Assembly: GCF_024343775.1 (NCBI RefSeq) | Contig: NZ_RJUF01000184.1 | Coordinates: 1 to 64,000, forward strand | Direction of reading: 5' to 3' | Length of the DNA stretch: 64,000 nucleotides | From: Lacihabitans soyangensis | Lineage (GTDB): Bacteria > Bacteroidota > Bacteroidia > Cytophagales > Spirosomataceae | Program-made: the position numbers and the translations under genes | Shown here: positions 16,685-25,901 of the stretch, piece after piece | Layout: every line of letters starts with the position of its first letter | How positions within the stretch are numbered: position 1 is the stretch's first letter | The notes under the pieces: generated by a model | Told to the model about the DNA's origin: nothing | What the model saw: the letters and a program-made list of their open reading frames with translations, nothing else | Databases searched by the model: none

Positions 16685-16957
16685 ATGAAAGACAGCACAG
16701 AAAAACCAGTCAAAAAGAAAATCGAATTGCCAGGATATATTCCGTATCCTGAAGGCGAGGATATTTTTGTAAAATCTAAGAAAGTAGCCAACAAAAAGGA
16801 TATTAAAGATCAACCATTAAAGGCACTAAATCCAGACCGCATGGGCGACCAGCTTGATGTTCCAGGTTCAGAACTCGACAACGACCAAGAAAACATAGGC
16901 TCTGAGGACGAAGAAAATAACTATTACAGCCTAGGTGGTGATAACCACGACAACTAA
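16685..16957 (+). CDS. small acidic protein, conserved type
   Basis: A 90-residue hydrophilic protein with a basic N-terminus (STEKPVKKKIELPGYIPYPE) and a very acidic C-terminus (NIGSEDEENNYYSLGGDNHD). No fold can be read and it is probably disordered. It starts 17 bases after the preceding gene. The ENNYYSLGG tail resembles ETNYYFPLD in the protein encoded at 17167, so both may belong to one loose family. Confidence 0.5.
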   Translation: MKDSTEKPVKKKIELPGYIPYPEGEDIFVKSKKVANKKDIKDQPLKALNPDRMGDQLDVPGSELDNDQENIGSEDEENNYYSLGGDNHDN

Positions 16958-17166
16958 CTGTTTAAAATATTAGTCCTGAATGAAAAAAGAGGTAATTAGC
17001 TAATATTTAGAGCCTTAAAATACGATTTTAGGAAGAATATTGTTTCTATTATAAATTTAGTTTTACCAAATAAGTTTTTATAAGAACCAAAAAAAATATC
17101 CGATCCTCTATCAAATAATATTTGACACATAAGTCTTAATCGAAACACTTAGCCTTCACTAAAAAC

Positions 17167-17508
17167 ATGAACAATACTGAAGAACTCATAGAAATGGATG
17201 CTGAAATCTCCCAAACTCAGCAAGAACTTGAGGCTAAAGATTTTTTGAAAGAATTTCAGAAAATATGGCTAAAAAAAGCTTCTGAGAAAGATTTCATAGA
17301 AATATCTGACCTGAGTAAATTAGAGAGTGGGCAAAGGAATCAAATGTTGCATAAAGAAAACATCTTTGAAAATTCGGCTTCAGAAGAACTAGAAACCAAT
17401 TACTACTTCCCATTGGACGCCAATCACAGCGACAAAAAACTTCTGTACATCTTGTCATTTGGCAGTTTATTTTTTTTGAGCTTACTTTTAACCTCAATTT
17501 TTGGATAG
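17167..17508 (+). CDS. tail-anchored protein of unknown function
   Basis: A 113-residue protein: an acidic helical N-terminus (ISQTQQELEAKDFLKEFQKI), a middle containing ENIFENSASEELETNYYFPL, and a single C-terminal membrane helix (LLYILSFGSLFFLSLLLTSI). No signal peptide. It sits 210 bases after the small acidic protein, in a separate unit. No promoter of the TGTGAAT type precedes it. Confidence 0.5.
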   Translation: MNNTEELIEMDAEISQTQQELEAKDFLKEFQKIWLKKASEKDFIEISDLSKLESGQRNQMLHKENIFENSASEELETNYYFPLDANHSDKKLLYILSFGSLFFLSLLLTSIFG

Positions 17509-17639
17509 CCCAAGGAATAAAAAAAAATAAGTCAGAATTGCATTTAATCCAAAATAGTAAATCTGAATTCATTCCATATTTTACACAAACTACTGTAAAA
17601 CATTAAAAATTAGCGACATAAAGGTAAAATAACAACACC

Positions 17640-18629
17640 ATGAAAGTAGCTGTATTTAGTACTAAACCATACGAAAAAACATACCTCGAAAAGTTTAACC
17701 ACGAAGGTAACCACCACCTCGTTTATTTCGACAACTCCCTAAATTTGGCCTCCGCAGAACAAGCCAAAGGATTTGAAGCAGTTTGTGTTTTTGTGAGTGA
17801 TATCTTAGACGAAAATACGATTGCCAAACTCGCTAGTCTGGGCGTCAAACTAATAGATTTACGAAGTGCGGGCTTCAATAACGTGGATATTGTAGCTGCA
17901 AAAAAACACAATCTAAAGATACTTCGAGTGCCAGCCTATTCGCCTCAAGCCATCGCCGAGCACGCTGTGGCACTTATCCTCACCCTCAATCGCAAAACCC
18001 ACAAAGCTTATAACAGAGTAAGAGAGGGCAATTTCTCGGTAGAAAAACTGATGGGTTTTAACCTATTTGGCAAAACGGTTGGTATCATCGGAACAGGAAA
18101 AATCGGAACAGCTTTTGCGAAGATTATGCTTGGCTTTGGTTGTAAAGTATTGGCCAATGATCTTTTAGAATCCAAAGAATTACAAGCAGAAGGAGTTCAT
18201 TACACCACTTTTGATGAAGTTTTGGCAGCCTCAGACATCGTTTCTTTGCATTGTCCACTCACCCATGAAACCAAACATCTCTTTGATAGCAAGGCATTTG
18301 ACAAAATGAAAACCGGAGCCATGCTCATCAACACCAGCCGTGGAGCCATTATTAATACTTCTCATGCTGTGGTAGCCTTAAAAAAGAGGAAATTGGGGTA
18401 TTTGGGAATTGATGTGTACGAAGAGGAAGAAAGCTTGTTTTTCAAAGATTTGTCCGAAAGTCTTATTCAAGACGATGTTATCGAGCGTTTGATGTCATTC
18501 CACAATGTTTTGATCACGCCCCACCTGGGCTTTTTCACGGAAGAAGCCTTGGAGCAAATCGTTAAAATAACTTTGAAGAACTTTTCGGATTTTGAAAAAG
18601 GATTACCCTCTGAAAATGAGGTAGTTTAG
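17640..18629 (+). CDS. ldhA: D-lactate dehydrogenase family 2-hydroxyacid dehydrogenase
   Basis: A 329-residue NAD-dependent 2-hydroxyacid dehydrogenase, closest in layout to fermentative LdhA. The Rossmann loop is VGIIGTGKIGTAFAKIMLGF. Catalytic residues are Arg in INTSRGAII, Glu in the GIDVYEEEESLFF block and His in NVLITPHLGFFTEEALEQI. The N-terminal DLRSAGFNNVDIVAAKKHNL and VPAYSPQAIAEHAV are typical. It reduces pyruvate to D-lactate with NADH. Monocistronic, preceded by an AT-rich leader without the island's promoter element. Confidence 0.85.
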   Translation: MKVAVFSTKPYEKTYLEKFNHEGNHHLVYFDNSLNLASAEQAKGFEAVCVFVSDILDENTIAKLASLGVKLIDLRSAGFNNVDIVAAKKHNLKILRVPAYSPQAIAEHAVALILTLNRKTHKAYNRVREGNFSVEKLMGFNLFGKTVGIIGTGKIGTAFAKIMLGFGCKVLANDLLESKELQAEGVHYTTFDEVLAASDIVSLHCPLTHETKHLFDSKAFDKMKTGAMLINTSRGAIINTSHAVVALKKRKLGYLGIDVYEEEESLFFKDLSESLIQDDVIERLMSFHNVLITPHLGFFTEEALEQIVKITLKNFSDFEKGLPSENEVV

Positions 18630-18835
18630 TCGATAATGGGAAATTAAGACAAGTTTAAAATTCTAGGCGTAGACTGAAAAGTTGCAGAAGGCGAAATAAA
18701 AAAGCTATAAACCCTAAAGTATTACTTCAAAAAATGACAGAAACTGGGAAGCATCAGATCATTAGAAGTCTATAAATGAGGCGAGTGCCGAACACAGTAG
18801 TCCTGAATAAAGAGCCAATTTTTAATAAAAAACCA

Positions 18836-19195
18836 ATGGAACAAAACATTCTTGTGCGGTACACTGCTATTCAAAACCAAAAGGCTGTAGTCGATTTTGA
18901 AAATGCCATTTATGATTCTTTGTGCAAATATTCGTTTCGTCACCTACCTTTCTCCGAAAAAATAGCGAAGTAAATAATTCAAGAAGCACTACGAAAATCA
19001 CTGCAGATTTGTCATTTGGCCGGTGTAAATATTCAATATCATTTCAAAAAAGTTTTTATTTATGACGACCACCAACATAGCATTATCATTGATTGGAAAA
19101 TGAGTAAAAATGCTGTAAACCTGATGGTTACACAAATGGCTCAACCTGACCAAACAACCGCTCAGTGGATTTGGAAATTGGTGAATATGGCTTAG
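18836..19195 (+). pseudogene. small conserved protein with in-frame stop
   Basis: One continuous frame of 120 codons from ATG 18836 to TAG 19193-19195 is interrupted by TAA at 18971-18973. Before it the frame reads RYTAIQNQKAVVDFENAIYD ... LPFSEKIAK; directly after, in the same phase, IIQEALRKSLQICHLAGVNI ... TTAQWIWKLVNM. Both sides look like one helical protein, and a GAA to TAA change (Glu to stop) would explain it. I do not recognise the family. The stop of the convergent kinase gene lies 17 bases away. Sequencing error or recoding are alternatives. Confidence 0.6.
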
Positions 19196-19211
19196 TGACA
19201 ATCAAGTACTC

Positions 19212-22200
19212 TTACATGAAACAAGCGTTTATTTTGCTCAAAAGTAATTTTTCGTCTATGGGCTTTGAGATATAATCGTTCATACCCAAAGTCTTACACT
19301 TTTCAACATCTACGGAGGTTACGTCTGCCGTCAGGGCTATTATGGGGATATCAGATTTCATTATTTGTCTGATATGCTCGGTAGCTTCAAAACCGTTCAT
19401 AATGGGCATTTGTAGGTCCATCAAAACTATATCAAATACCTCATTTTCAAGTTTTTCTATAGCTTGAAGACCATTGTTTGCAATTTCAACCTCGAAATCA
19501 AAGTCTATCAGAATGATTTTTATCAGAAACTGGTTGAGCGGCATATCCTCCACTACCAATATTCTTTTTTTCGGCTCATTCGTTTTGGGTATGGGTGTCA
19601 CAGATGCTTCTATTTTCGATAACTCCCCTATCGTATCCTGACTCGGAATCTCAAAATCTAGAACAAAACCAAAAGTAGAACCAATTCCTAGCTCACTTTT
19701 GATGGTGATGTGCCCATTTTGAAGTTCGACGAGCTGTTTCACAATAGCCAAACCAAGACCCGTGCCGCCAAATGAACTGGTGGTTTCTTTGCTGGCTTGT
19801 TCAAAATTGTTGAAAATTTGATGCAACTTGCACTGTTCTATTCCAATGCCTGTGTCCGTAACACTAAACTCCAAGGTTACTTTATTTGCGGTTTCATTTA
19901 GTTTTTTTACCCCAAAAACAATCTTTCCCTGACTTGTAAACTTCACGGCATTGCTTATCAAATTAAGTATTATTTGACGCAATCGCATAGGATCCCCCAG
20001 AAGGAAATTTGGAATATCGGGGTCATAATCCTTTATAAACTCTAGATTTTTTTCTTTTATTTTTAGTTCAAACAGTTGAACCATAGTATCTAAAGTAACG
20101 GCCAGGTCAAACTTTATTTCTTCAAAGGACATTTTACCTGCATCTATTTTGGCTAAATCCAGTATGTCATTTATCAAAATAACCAAAGCATCCCCTGAGG
20201 TTTTTATGGCGTTTATGTACTCTCTTTGAGCGTTGTTCAGTTCGGTTTTCAAAACCACATTCGTAAAGCCCAAAATGGCATTCATGGGGGTACGTATTTC
20301 GTGACTCATGTTGGCCAAAAACTGTTGCTTGGCCTTAACCGCCGACTCAGCGATTTTGGTTTTTTCGTCGGCATTGTTTTTAGCGTCTATCAGCTCCGCC
20401 TTGGTGTGTATTTGTGTGGTCACTTCATGGGCAATTACCACCACACCTGTAATCTCGTCATTTATCTCATAATAAGGCTGGTACACAAAGTTGAAATAGA
20501 CATTTTCTAACTTTCCACTTCTTTGAATAGAAACCAAATATTCGTAACCCTCAAAAGGCTTACCGGTTTTAATCACCTCCTCAATAATGGCCGGAATTGT
20601 ACTTTCCCGTAGCTCGGGCATAACATCCAAAAGTAGCTTCCCTTCAATATCCCTTCCTTTTCCCCAAATATCCTTAATACTGTCGTTGGCCAAAGAGATG
20701 CGTGAGTCTTCACCCAGCAATATGGCAAAAGCAAAAGGCGACTGCATCAACAATCTGTTGTATCGAATGTTGCTATTTTCTATGGTCTGGTGGGCTTCTT
20801 TTTCAAGATTCAGCTGAGCCTCTAGTTCTAGTTTCTGTCGCATTTGCTGTTCTACAGCCAGTCGCTTCACCTCGGTTATATCGGAGATAGTTAAGACAAT
20901 CAAATCTTCATTCTGACTTTTTTGTTGGATTCTATGGGCATTGAGCAAGAGCGTTTTACGACCTATTTGTTCAAAAGTCTGTTCGACTTCAAAGTCCTGA
21001 AATCTGTTGTTCTTAGGAATAATATCCTCTAAAAGTTCTCTTAGGGCAGGTATATTCCATTCGGCATTGTTAATTTTATAAATAGAAACACCCAACAAAT
21101 GATCCTCCGCTACTTTAAACATTTTGCAAAAAGAACTATTGGCAGACTTAACCCTGATATTTCTATCGAGAATCAACACTGGCTCATGAACCGTGGAGAT
21201 AATCCCCTCATAATAAGTATATAACTCCTCTATTTGTAGTATTCGGGCATTGAGTTCTTGGTTACTGGTGGTGAGCTCTTCGTTCGTTGACTCTATCTCT
21301 TCTTTTGAGGTTTCCAGCTCTTCGTTGAGGCTTTGGACTTCTTCGTTGCTCGATATTATTTCTTCGTTGGCACTTTGAAGTTCTTCATTAGCCGCTTCTT
21401 GGTCATGCATAATGGAACCCATGTCAGCTCTGGCGGCTGTCAATTCTTCCTCAAGTTTTTTAATTCTTCGGTCTTTTGCCAAAGAATTGTTTTTGGTGCC
21501 ATGCGGGATAGCCTCGGGTAGCTCTAATTGCTGCTCTGTAAAAACCACCATCAAAAGCGGCTCTTCGTTTTCTATTTTGAAAGGTGCTACCTCTATATTG
21601 ACAATCCTGACCATGTTGGGAATCAAGCCACGGTGCATTTCTATTCCCGTTTTCTTAATGACCTGCTTGGTTTTAATGGCGTGGTGAATGGCATTTCTTA
21701 GTTCAAAAGTTATTTCCTCATGGGCCATTTTTAGAATATTGAATGAGGCCTTTCCTGAAGAATTCTGAAGATAGGTGCCAGTTGGTCCTTTGAATTGCAA
21801 AATCTCTAGTTCGTAGTTTATGATTACGCTGGCGGGCACATATTGGGCCAAAAGCACTGCATCAAAGGTATTTCCGAGGTTTGAACTGGGCTGATTGTTG
21901 AGGTTTTTCTTTATTGTTGGAAGGATAGTTCTGTTCTTCTCAGCGTTGATCGTAATCGGCAAACGCGTGGTGAGATCTACATTTTTCACCAATCCCGAGT
22001 TTTGTTTGCGACTGTAAAATTTACATTTTTTGTTCACTATCGAGAACAACTTGGCTGAAGAACCTATGGTCTCGGATTTACCGAGAATCAGATATCCGCC
22101 ATCATTGAGTGCATAATGAAAGGTGTTAATACACTTTTTTTGATAGAAAGTATCCAGATATATCATGAAATTTCGGCAGCTGATCAGGTCCATTCTCGAA

Positions 22201-23171
22201 AAAGGAGGATCGTTGAGAATGTTGTGCTGAGCAAACACACATACGTCGCGAAGCGATTTCACAATTCGGTATTTATCCTTTGACTTCGTAAAAAACTGTC
22301 TCAGTCGTTTAGGAGACACGTTTTTCAACTGACTCTCGGTATATTCACCATTACGAGCCAAGCCGATGGCCTCTGCACTAAGATCAGAAGCAAAAATCTG
22401 AAATGGAATATTAACAGATTGGCTTTGCTGGATTTCAAGCAATGCAATAGCAATGGAGTAAACCTCCTCACCTGAGGCACAGGCTGCCACCCAAATCCTG
22501 ATGGTTTCACCTTCTTTTTTAGATTTTATAATTCGAGGCAGAATACTCTTCTTTAACAATAAAAAAGTCTCTGGGTCTCTGAAAAACTCGGTTACGTTGA
22601 TCAATAAGTCCTGATAAAGGAGGTCTATTTCAATCGGATTCTCTATCAAAAAGTCGGCATATATATGGATGGACGCCAATTTTAGAATCATCATGCGTCT
22701 CAACATCCGACGTTTGACGGTATTCATTTTGTAATGGAAAAAATCAACGTTTTTTTTAATCAAAATCAGGTTCAGGATTTTGGCCAAATCTGGATTTTCA
22801 TTTTCTATTTCATCTTCAGGATTTATTTTCTTCAGACTTCTATTAACGAGCGGATGCTTACTTATCCAATTTATTTCCTCAGCTATTTCTTTCGGTGTCA
22901 TCACAAAATCTACTATACCTTCATTAATAGCAGACTGAGGCATGCTTTGATATTTGGCAGACTCATCTTGTGCAAAGGTTATCCCGCCGGCCAGTTTTAT
23001 TTCTTTCAGACCTTTGGTGCCGTCGTTGGCACTACCTGATAGAACAATGCCAATCACATTTTCTTTATGGGTCTCAGCGAGAGATTCGAATAAACCACTA
23101 TGGACTAAAAGTCCATAGTTTTCGTACAGACTGAAAGTCTGCCTATTCAACGATGAAATTTGTATTGTCAT
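19212..23171 (-). CDS. CheB-CheR-PAS hybrid histidine kinase, N-terminus cut off by an IS
   Basis: The reading frame holds 1319 codons, but its first about 26 come from the inserted element. From GLFESLAETHKENVIG on it is the rest of a CheB methylesterase domain, including VLSGSANDGTKGLKEIKLAG. CheR follows (VKRRMLRRMMILKL, the SAM motif IRIWVAACASGEEVYSIA, SCRNFMIYL). Then come a coiled coil (ANEELQSANEEIISSNEEV), two PAS domains, HisKA (NMSHEIRTPMNA), HATPase (NLISNAVKF, DTGIGI, GGTGLGLAIVKQ) and a receiver (DIVLMDLQMPIMNG, ISKP). The CheB start lies across the IS at 23640-24101. The kinase part is intact and could still be made from an internal start. It seems a cytosolic sensor, not part of a flagellar system, since no che genes are nearby. 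Confidence 0.85.
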   Translation of the reverse strand: MTIQISSLNRQTFSLYENYGLLVHSGLFESLAETHKENVIGIVLSGSANDGTKGLKEIKLAGGITFAQDESAKYQSMPQSAINEGIVDFVMTPKEIAEEINWISKHPLVNRSLKKINPEDEIENENPDLAKILNLILIKKNVDFFHYKMNTVKRRMLRRMMILKLASIHIYADFLIENPIEIDLLYQDLLINVTEFFRDPETFLLLKKSILPRIIKSKKEGETIRIWVAACASGEEVYSIAIALLEIQQSQSVNIPFQIFASDLSAEAIGLARNGEYTESQLKNVSPKRLRQFFTKSKDKYRIVKSLRDVCVFAQHNILNDPPFSRMDLISCRNFMIYLDTFYQKKCINTFHYALNDGGYLILGKSETIGSSAKLFSIVNKKCKFYSRKQNSGLVKNVDLTTRLPITINAEKNRTILPTIKKNLNNQPSSNLGNTFDAVLLAQYVPASVIINYELEILQFKGPTGTYLQNSSGKASFNILKMAHEEITFELRNAIHHAIKTKQVIKKTGIEMHRGLIPNMVRIVNIEVAPFKIENEEPLLMVVFTEQQLELPEAIPHGTKNNSLAKDRRIKKLEEELTAARADMGSIMHDQEAANEELQSANEEIISSNEEVQSLNEELETSKEEIESTNEELTTSNQELNARILQIEELYTYYEGIISTVHEPVLILDRNIRVKSANSSFCKMFKVAEDHLLGVSIYKINNAEWNIPALRELLEDIIPKNNRFQDFEVEQTFEQIGRKTLLLNAHRIQQKSQNEDLIVLTISDITEVKRLAVEQQMRQKLELEAQLNLEKEAHQTIENSNIRYNRLLMQSPFAFAILLGEDSRISLANDSIKDIWGKGRDIEGKLLLDVMPELRESTIPAIIEEVIKTGKPFEGYEYLVSIQRSGKLENVYFNFVYQPYYEINDEITGVVVIAHEVTTQIHTKAELIDAKNNADEKTKIAESAVKAKQQFLANMSHEIRTPMNAILGFTNVVLKTELNNAQREYINAIKTSGDALVILINDILDLAKIDAGKMSFEEIKFDLAVTLDTMVQLFELKIKEKNLEFIKDYDPDIPNFLLGDPMRLRQIILNLISNAVKFTSQGKIVFGVKKLNETANKVTLEFSVTDTGIGIEQCKLHQIFNNFEQASKETTSSFGGTGLGLAIVKQLVELQNGHITIKSELGIGSTFGFVLDFEIPSQDTIGELSKIEASVTPIPKTNEPKKRILVVEDMPLNQFLIKIILIDFDFEVEIANNGLQAIEKLENEVFDIVLMDLQMPIMNGFEATEHIRQIMKSDIPIIALTADVTSVDVEKCKTLGMNDYISKPIDEKLLLSKINACFM

Positions 23172-23658
23172 TAGAATCAGGATTTCTATGATGTTCCAAA
23201 TATTCGTTTACCATTTCATCTGTTATATTGCCTGTACTCCAACATCCAAATCCTATTGCCCAAAAGTGACGACCCCAATATCTCTTCTTTAACTCCGGAA
23301 ATTCCATCTGCAATTTTCTTGATGAACGCCCCTTTAACAGCTTCACTAAAGTACTCAAATCTTGCGATGGCCTGTATTCTACATGCATGTGAATATGATT
23401 CTTCGATACAACACCTTTCAAAATCTGTACACCTTCTGCCTCACAAATTTGTATCAAGATAGTTCGACAACGTATCTTTATATCACCTTCCAAAACCGAA
23501 TATCTATACTTCGTTGACCATACAATATGAGCAGTCAATCGGGATACTGTATGTCCGCCACTTCTTTGAAATTCCATAACATAAAGTTACAAATTTTTTA
23601 GAAACTAAAGTGACATGCAATAAATTGCATAGTTTTAACTTAATTTGAGACCAATAAA
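23089..23658 (-). mobile_element. IS200/IS605-type element without accessory tnpB
   Basis: A roughly 560-bp insertion inside the CheB-CheR kinase gene. AATAAA is present at both junctions (23089-23094 and 23653-23658), so the inserted length is about 564 bp plus an ambiguous shared hexamer, and no longer target duplication is seen. Both ends carry the subterminal hairpins expected of single-strand transposition: TATGGACT-AAA-AGTCCATA at about 23099-23117, CAGACT-GAA-AGTCTG just inside it, and ATGCAAT-AA-ATTGCAT at 23615-23630. A single transposase gene occupies the middle. Confidence 0.85.
23143..23577 (-). CDS. tnpA: IS200/IS605 family transposase (HUH, Y1 type)
   Basis: A 144-residue Y1 transposase. 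The metal-binding HUH motif is HIHMHVEYRPSQDLS (residues 69-83) and the catalytic Tyr is in DEMVNEYLEHH near residue 130. SRLTAHIVWSTKYRYSVLEG is the usual first strand and LVKLLKGRSSRKLQMEF the helix that follows HUH. It cuts and joins single-stranded ends at the hairpins described for the element. It looks complete and possibly active. It reads in the same direction as the gene it interrupts. Confidence 0.9.
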   Translation of the reverse strand: MEFQRSGGHTVSRLTAHIVWSTKYRYSVLEGDIKIRCRTILIQICEAEGVQILKGVVSKNHIHMHVEYRPSQDLSTLVKLLKGRSSRKLQMEFPELKKRYWGRHFWAIGFGCWSTGNITDEMVNEYLEHHRNPDSNDNTNFIVE

Positions 23659-24101
23659 ACATCTATCGAAATGGCTGCGGCAGTTTTTGAGCGAGGAATT
23701 AATTTTATGTGGCCATCGGTTACTTCTATGCCTTTGTTGGACGGAATCACATACACATTGTTGGGCTTCATTTTCTCCATATCATCAATGTCCTGCACTT
23801 TCATGTTGGTTACTTTCGACAATATTGGAGAGAGCATGCTTTTATGGTCAGGGCTGAGGTGCTGCACCACTATATAAGCCATGCCTGTATCCGGCGAGAG
23901 ATTCTGAAGCAGTTGAATGATAGCCTCTAAGCCACCAGCCGAAGCCCCAATGGCCACTATCGTAAAAGTCGAACTTTCGACCTCTTTCTTTACAATGCTT
24001 TTTCTCTTTGCCTTTGTGATTTTTGTGCCAGTAGTAATACTTTTTGGCAACACTTCGAGTGCTTCGGGTACATTTCTATTAGGTGGCGAATTTGCTTTCA
24101 T
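23640..24101 (-). pseudogene. N-terminal CheB fragment of the IS-split hybrid kinase
   Basis: A 153-codon frame whose first 145 residues are the start of the kinase described at 19212-23171. A Lys-rich linker leads into the CheB domain: FTIVAIGASAGGLEAIIQLL (active-site Ser in GASAGG), TGMAYIVVQHLSPDHKSML (catalytic His in QHLSPDH), then NNVYVIPSNKGIEV. The last nucleotides of the gene (SIDVLL) run into the IS, which supplies VSN and a stop. Joined to GLFESL on the other side, the frame is restored, so the gene was intact before insertion. The esterase domain has lost its catalytic C-terminal Asp. Confidence 0.8.
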
Positions 24102-24273
24102 GGCTAAATGCTGTTAGACAACGAAGGTAGTCTAATAAACCAGCTTCCAACCATATTAGCCATTTAGTTTCTCACAAACTATCGACAATCATAAATTATG
24201 ACTTTCAGAATCTGCTTTTAATCCCAAATCGGTCAAAGAATAGTCTTATTTTATTCAAAATCAATAAATTATG

Positions 24274-24338
24274 TGTGAATCTTGAAAATACCCTTCTAAA
24301 TTCTGTAATGGTTTAAAGGAGTAACAAAACCAAATTTG
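24274..24338 (+). promoter_or_regulatory. stress-regulon promoter element, site 2
   Basis: TGTGAAT at 24274-24280, TGTAATG at 24304 and a -7-like CAAATTTG at 24331-24338. Spacing is 57 bp from first box to -7 box, as at the other sites, although the -7 box itself differs, which shows that the conserved part is the xAnnTTTG pattern. It lies 39 bases upstream of the SOUL-type gene. Confidence 0.65.
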
Positions 24339-24376
24339 TATTAATAAAATAGACTTGAAATATAAGTTAGAAATTT

Positions 24377-24919
24377 ATGAAAATCCGATTCGTTCTGATC
24401 GTCAATATAATCGCTCTTTTTCTTATTTCTCAGTTCTATTTGGCTGTTACGAGCAACCGAATAGAAGACAGAAGTACCTATAAAGTGTTACATGTCAACA
24501 AAAACTTCGAGATAAGGAAGTACAACGCCATAGCTCTAGAGGTAATCAATTCGCAAGCACATAAATTTAAAGAATATAGCAAAAACGGGATAAAAAATGT
24601 GAAGCAATTTGGCTTGATGGATAACACTAACTCTGCCAAATTCTCAAGCTTAATGGTTAGTAGAAACCTAAACTCCAGCCAGAATGTAAGAGCCCAAAAT
24701 CAGCCTTCTAACCAACATGAAAGCTATCTGGCAGTAGTCAGTTTTGACGGATTCGCATTTGAAAACGACATCAAAAAATATGCAAAAACAATGGTATTGG
24801 CCTTAAAAAAAGCTAATATTCGACATTATGGCAACTTCCATTTTGTAGGCTACAACTCACGCTTTCAGCTCTTTAAAAGACGTAATGAAGTAATAGTACA
24901 CATAAACTATAAACAATAA
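24377..24919 (+). CDS. SOUL-family heme-binding-like protein
   Basis: A 180-residue protein with an N-terminal signal or anchor (FVLIVNIIALFLISQFYLAV). The SOUL fold is recognisable: YKVLHVNKNFEIRKYNAIAL at residues 36-55 and the diagnostic end FHFVGYNSRFQLFKRRNEVI. SOUL proteins bind heme or related tetrapyrroles; the ligand here is unknown, and no heme-ligating His is obvious. It is the first gene behind site 2 and is followed four bases later by the cupin gene, so the two form an operon. Confidence 0.65.
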   Translation: MKIRFVLIVNIIALFLISQFYLAVTSNRIEDRSTYKVLHVNKNFEIRKYNAIALEVINSQAHKFKEYSKNGIKNVKQFGLMDNTNSAKFSSLMVSRNLNSSQNVRAQNQPSNQHESYLAVVSFDGFAFENDIKKYAKTMVLALKKANIRHYGNFHFVGYNSRFQLFKRRNEVIVHINYKQ

Positions 24920-24923
24920 CAAC

Positions 24924-25799
24924 ATGGAAATGAAGCAAGAAATCGATGTATTGGATTTTGAAGACATTGAGCGATTCAACGAGGATTATTTCTTAACCCA
25001 AAAACCTGTGGTTATAAAAGGTCTGGCCGACCAAAAAGTAGCAGGCAAGCAGTGGAACATCAAATATTTCAAAGAGAAAGCAGGCGATTTAGAAGTTAGT
25101 GTCTTTGATAATACCAACAAGAAAAGTGCGAAATCAGCCTTTACTTCGCCAGACCTCAAAATGAATTTTGGAGATTATTTGTCTATCATACAAAAAGATG
25201 AGACAACTGACCTGAGGATTTTCGGGATGCGGATTTCGAAAGAACTACCACAACTTAACAGTGATTTTCCTTGTCCCAGTATTTTTGAAGGTATGCTCCA
25301 AAACCTCGGTCTGATGTTTTTCGGTGGCAAAAACACCACGGTCAGGATTCACTACGACATTGACATGTCCAACGTGCTGCTCACCCACTTTGGCGGAAAG
25401 AAAAAAGTCGTACTGGTAGCACCCGAATACACCAATTTGCTTTATTGCCTACCCTACTGCACCTACTCGCTCATCAACCTCGATAAACTGGATTTTGTAA
25501 AATACCCGGGCTTGAAATTCATAAAAACCTATGAGTGTACCCTTAACCATGGCGATTCTATATTTATGCCCAGTGGCTACTGGCATTATATGACTTACCT
25601 AGAAGGCAGCATGTCGGTAAGTTACCGAAAGTTATCGCCCTCGATTAAAACCAACCTAAGAGGCTTAATGAACATCACACTCCTGATGCCGTTTGACAAA
25701 CTAATGGGTAAAACCTTGGGTGCAAAATGGCTAGCAGCAAAAGAAAACATTGCACAAAAAAGAGCCGATAAGGCCATCAGGAATTTGAGCTTTTCCTAA
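24924..25799 (+). CDS. cupin-like (JmjC-type, Cupin_8) protein
   Basis: A 291-residue cytosolic protein with a JmjC/cupin-8 core. The Fe(II)-ligand pattern begins in VRIHYDIDMSNVLLTHFGGK (His and Asp, HxD) and the distal His lies in HGDSIFMPSGYWHYMTYLEG. Upstream, KPVVIKGLADQKVAGKQWNI is the typical entry helix. The family includes 2-oxoglutarate-dependent hydroxylases; the substrate is not evident. The C-terminus (LMNITLLMPFDKLMGK) is helical. Cotranscribed with the SOUL-type gene; the promoter of the BON gene overlaps the end of this unit. Confidence 0.75.
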   Translation: MEMKQEIDVLDFEDIERFNEDYFLTQKPVVIKGLADQKVAGKQWNIKYFKEKAGDLEVSVFDNTNKKSAKSAFTSPDLKMNFGDYLSIIQKDETTDLRIFGMRISKELPQLNSDFPCPSIFEGMLQNLGLMFFGGKNTTVRIHYDIDMSNVLLTHFGGKKKVVLVAPEYTNLLYCLPYCTYSLINLDKLDFVKYPGLKFIKTYECTLNHGDSIFMPSGYWHYMTYLEGSMSVSYRKLSPSIKTNLRGLMNITLLMPFDKLMGKTLGAKWLAAKENIAQKRADKAIRNLSFS

Positions 25800-25801
25800 T
25801 G

Positions 25802-25865
25802 TGTGAATTATACAAATCCAATCCCATATTTTACAACAACCTCACAATCAATATCCCCACCTTTA
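25802..25865 (+). promoter_or_regulatory. stress-regulon promoter element, site 3
   Basis: TGTGAAT at 25802-25808, TACAACA at 25832 in place of TGTAACA, and CACCTTTA at 25858-25865. The first box to -7 distance is 56 bp, one less than most sites. It begins three bases after the cupin stop and lies 37 bases before the BON gene start, and so should serve that gene alone. Confidence 0.6.
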
Positions 25866-25901
25866 CGCTGTGGAAATTTTTTCACCATAAAAACACAAAA
25901 A

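Noticed and set aside
17560-17625. CTGAATTC ... CTGTAAAACA before the D-lactate dehydrogenase gene
   Set aside because: The distance between the boxes is 31, not 29, and no -7 box follows 25 bp later.
25803-25901. Upstream start of the BON protein
   Set aside because: This frame would translate the promoter element itself.
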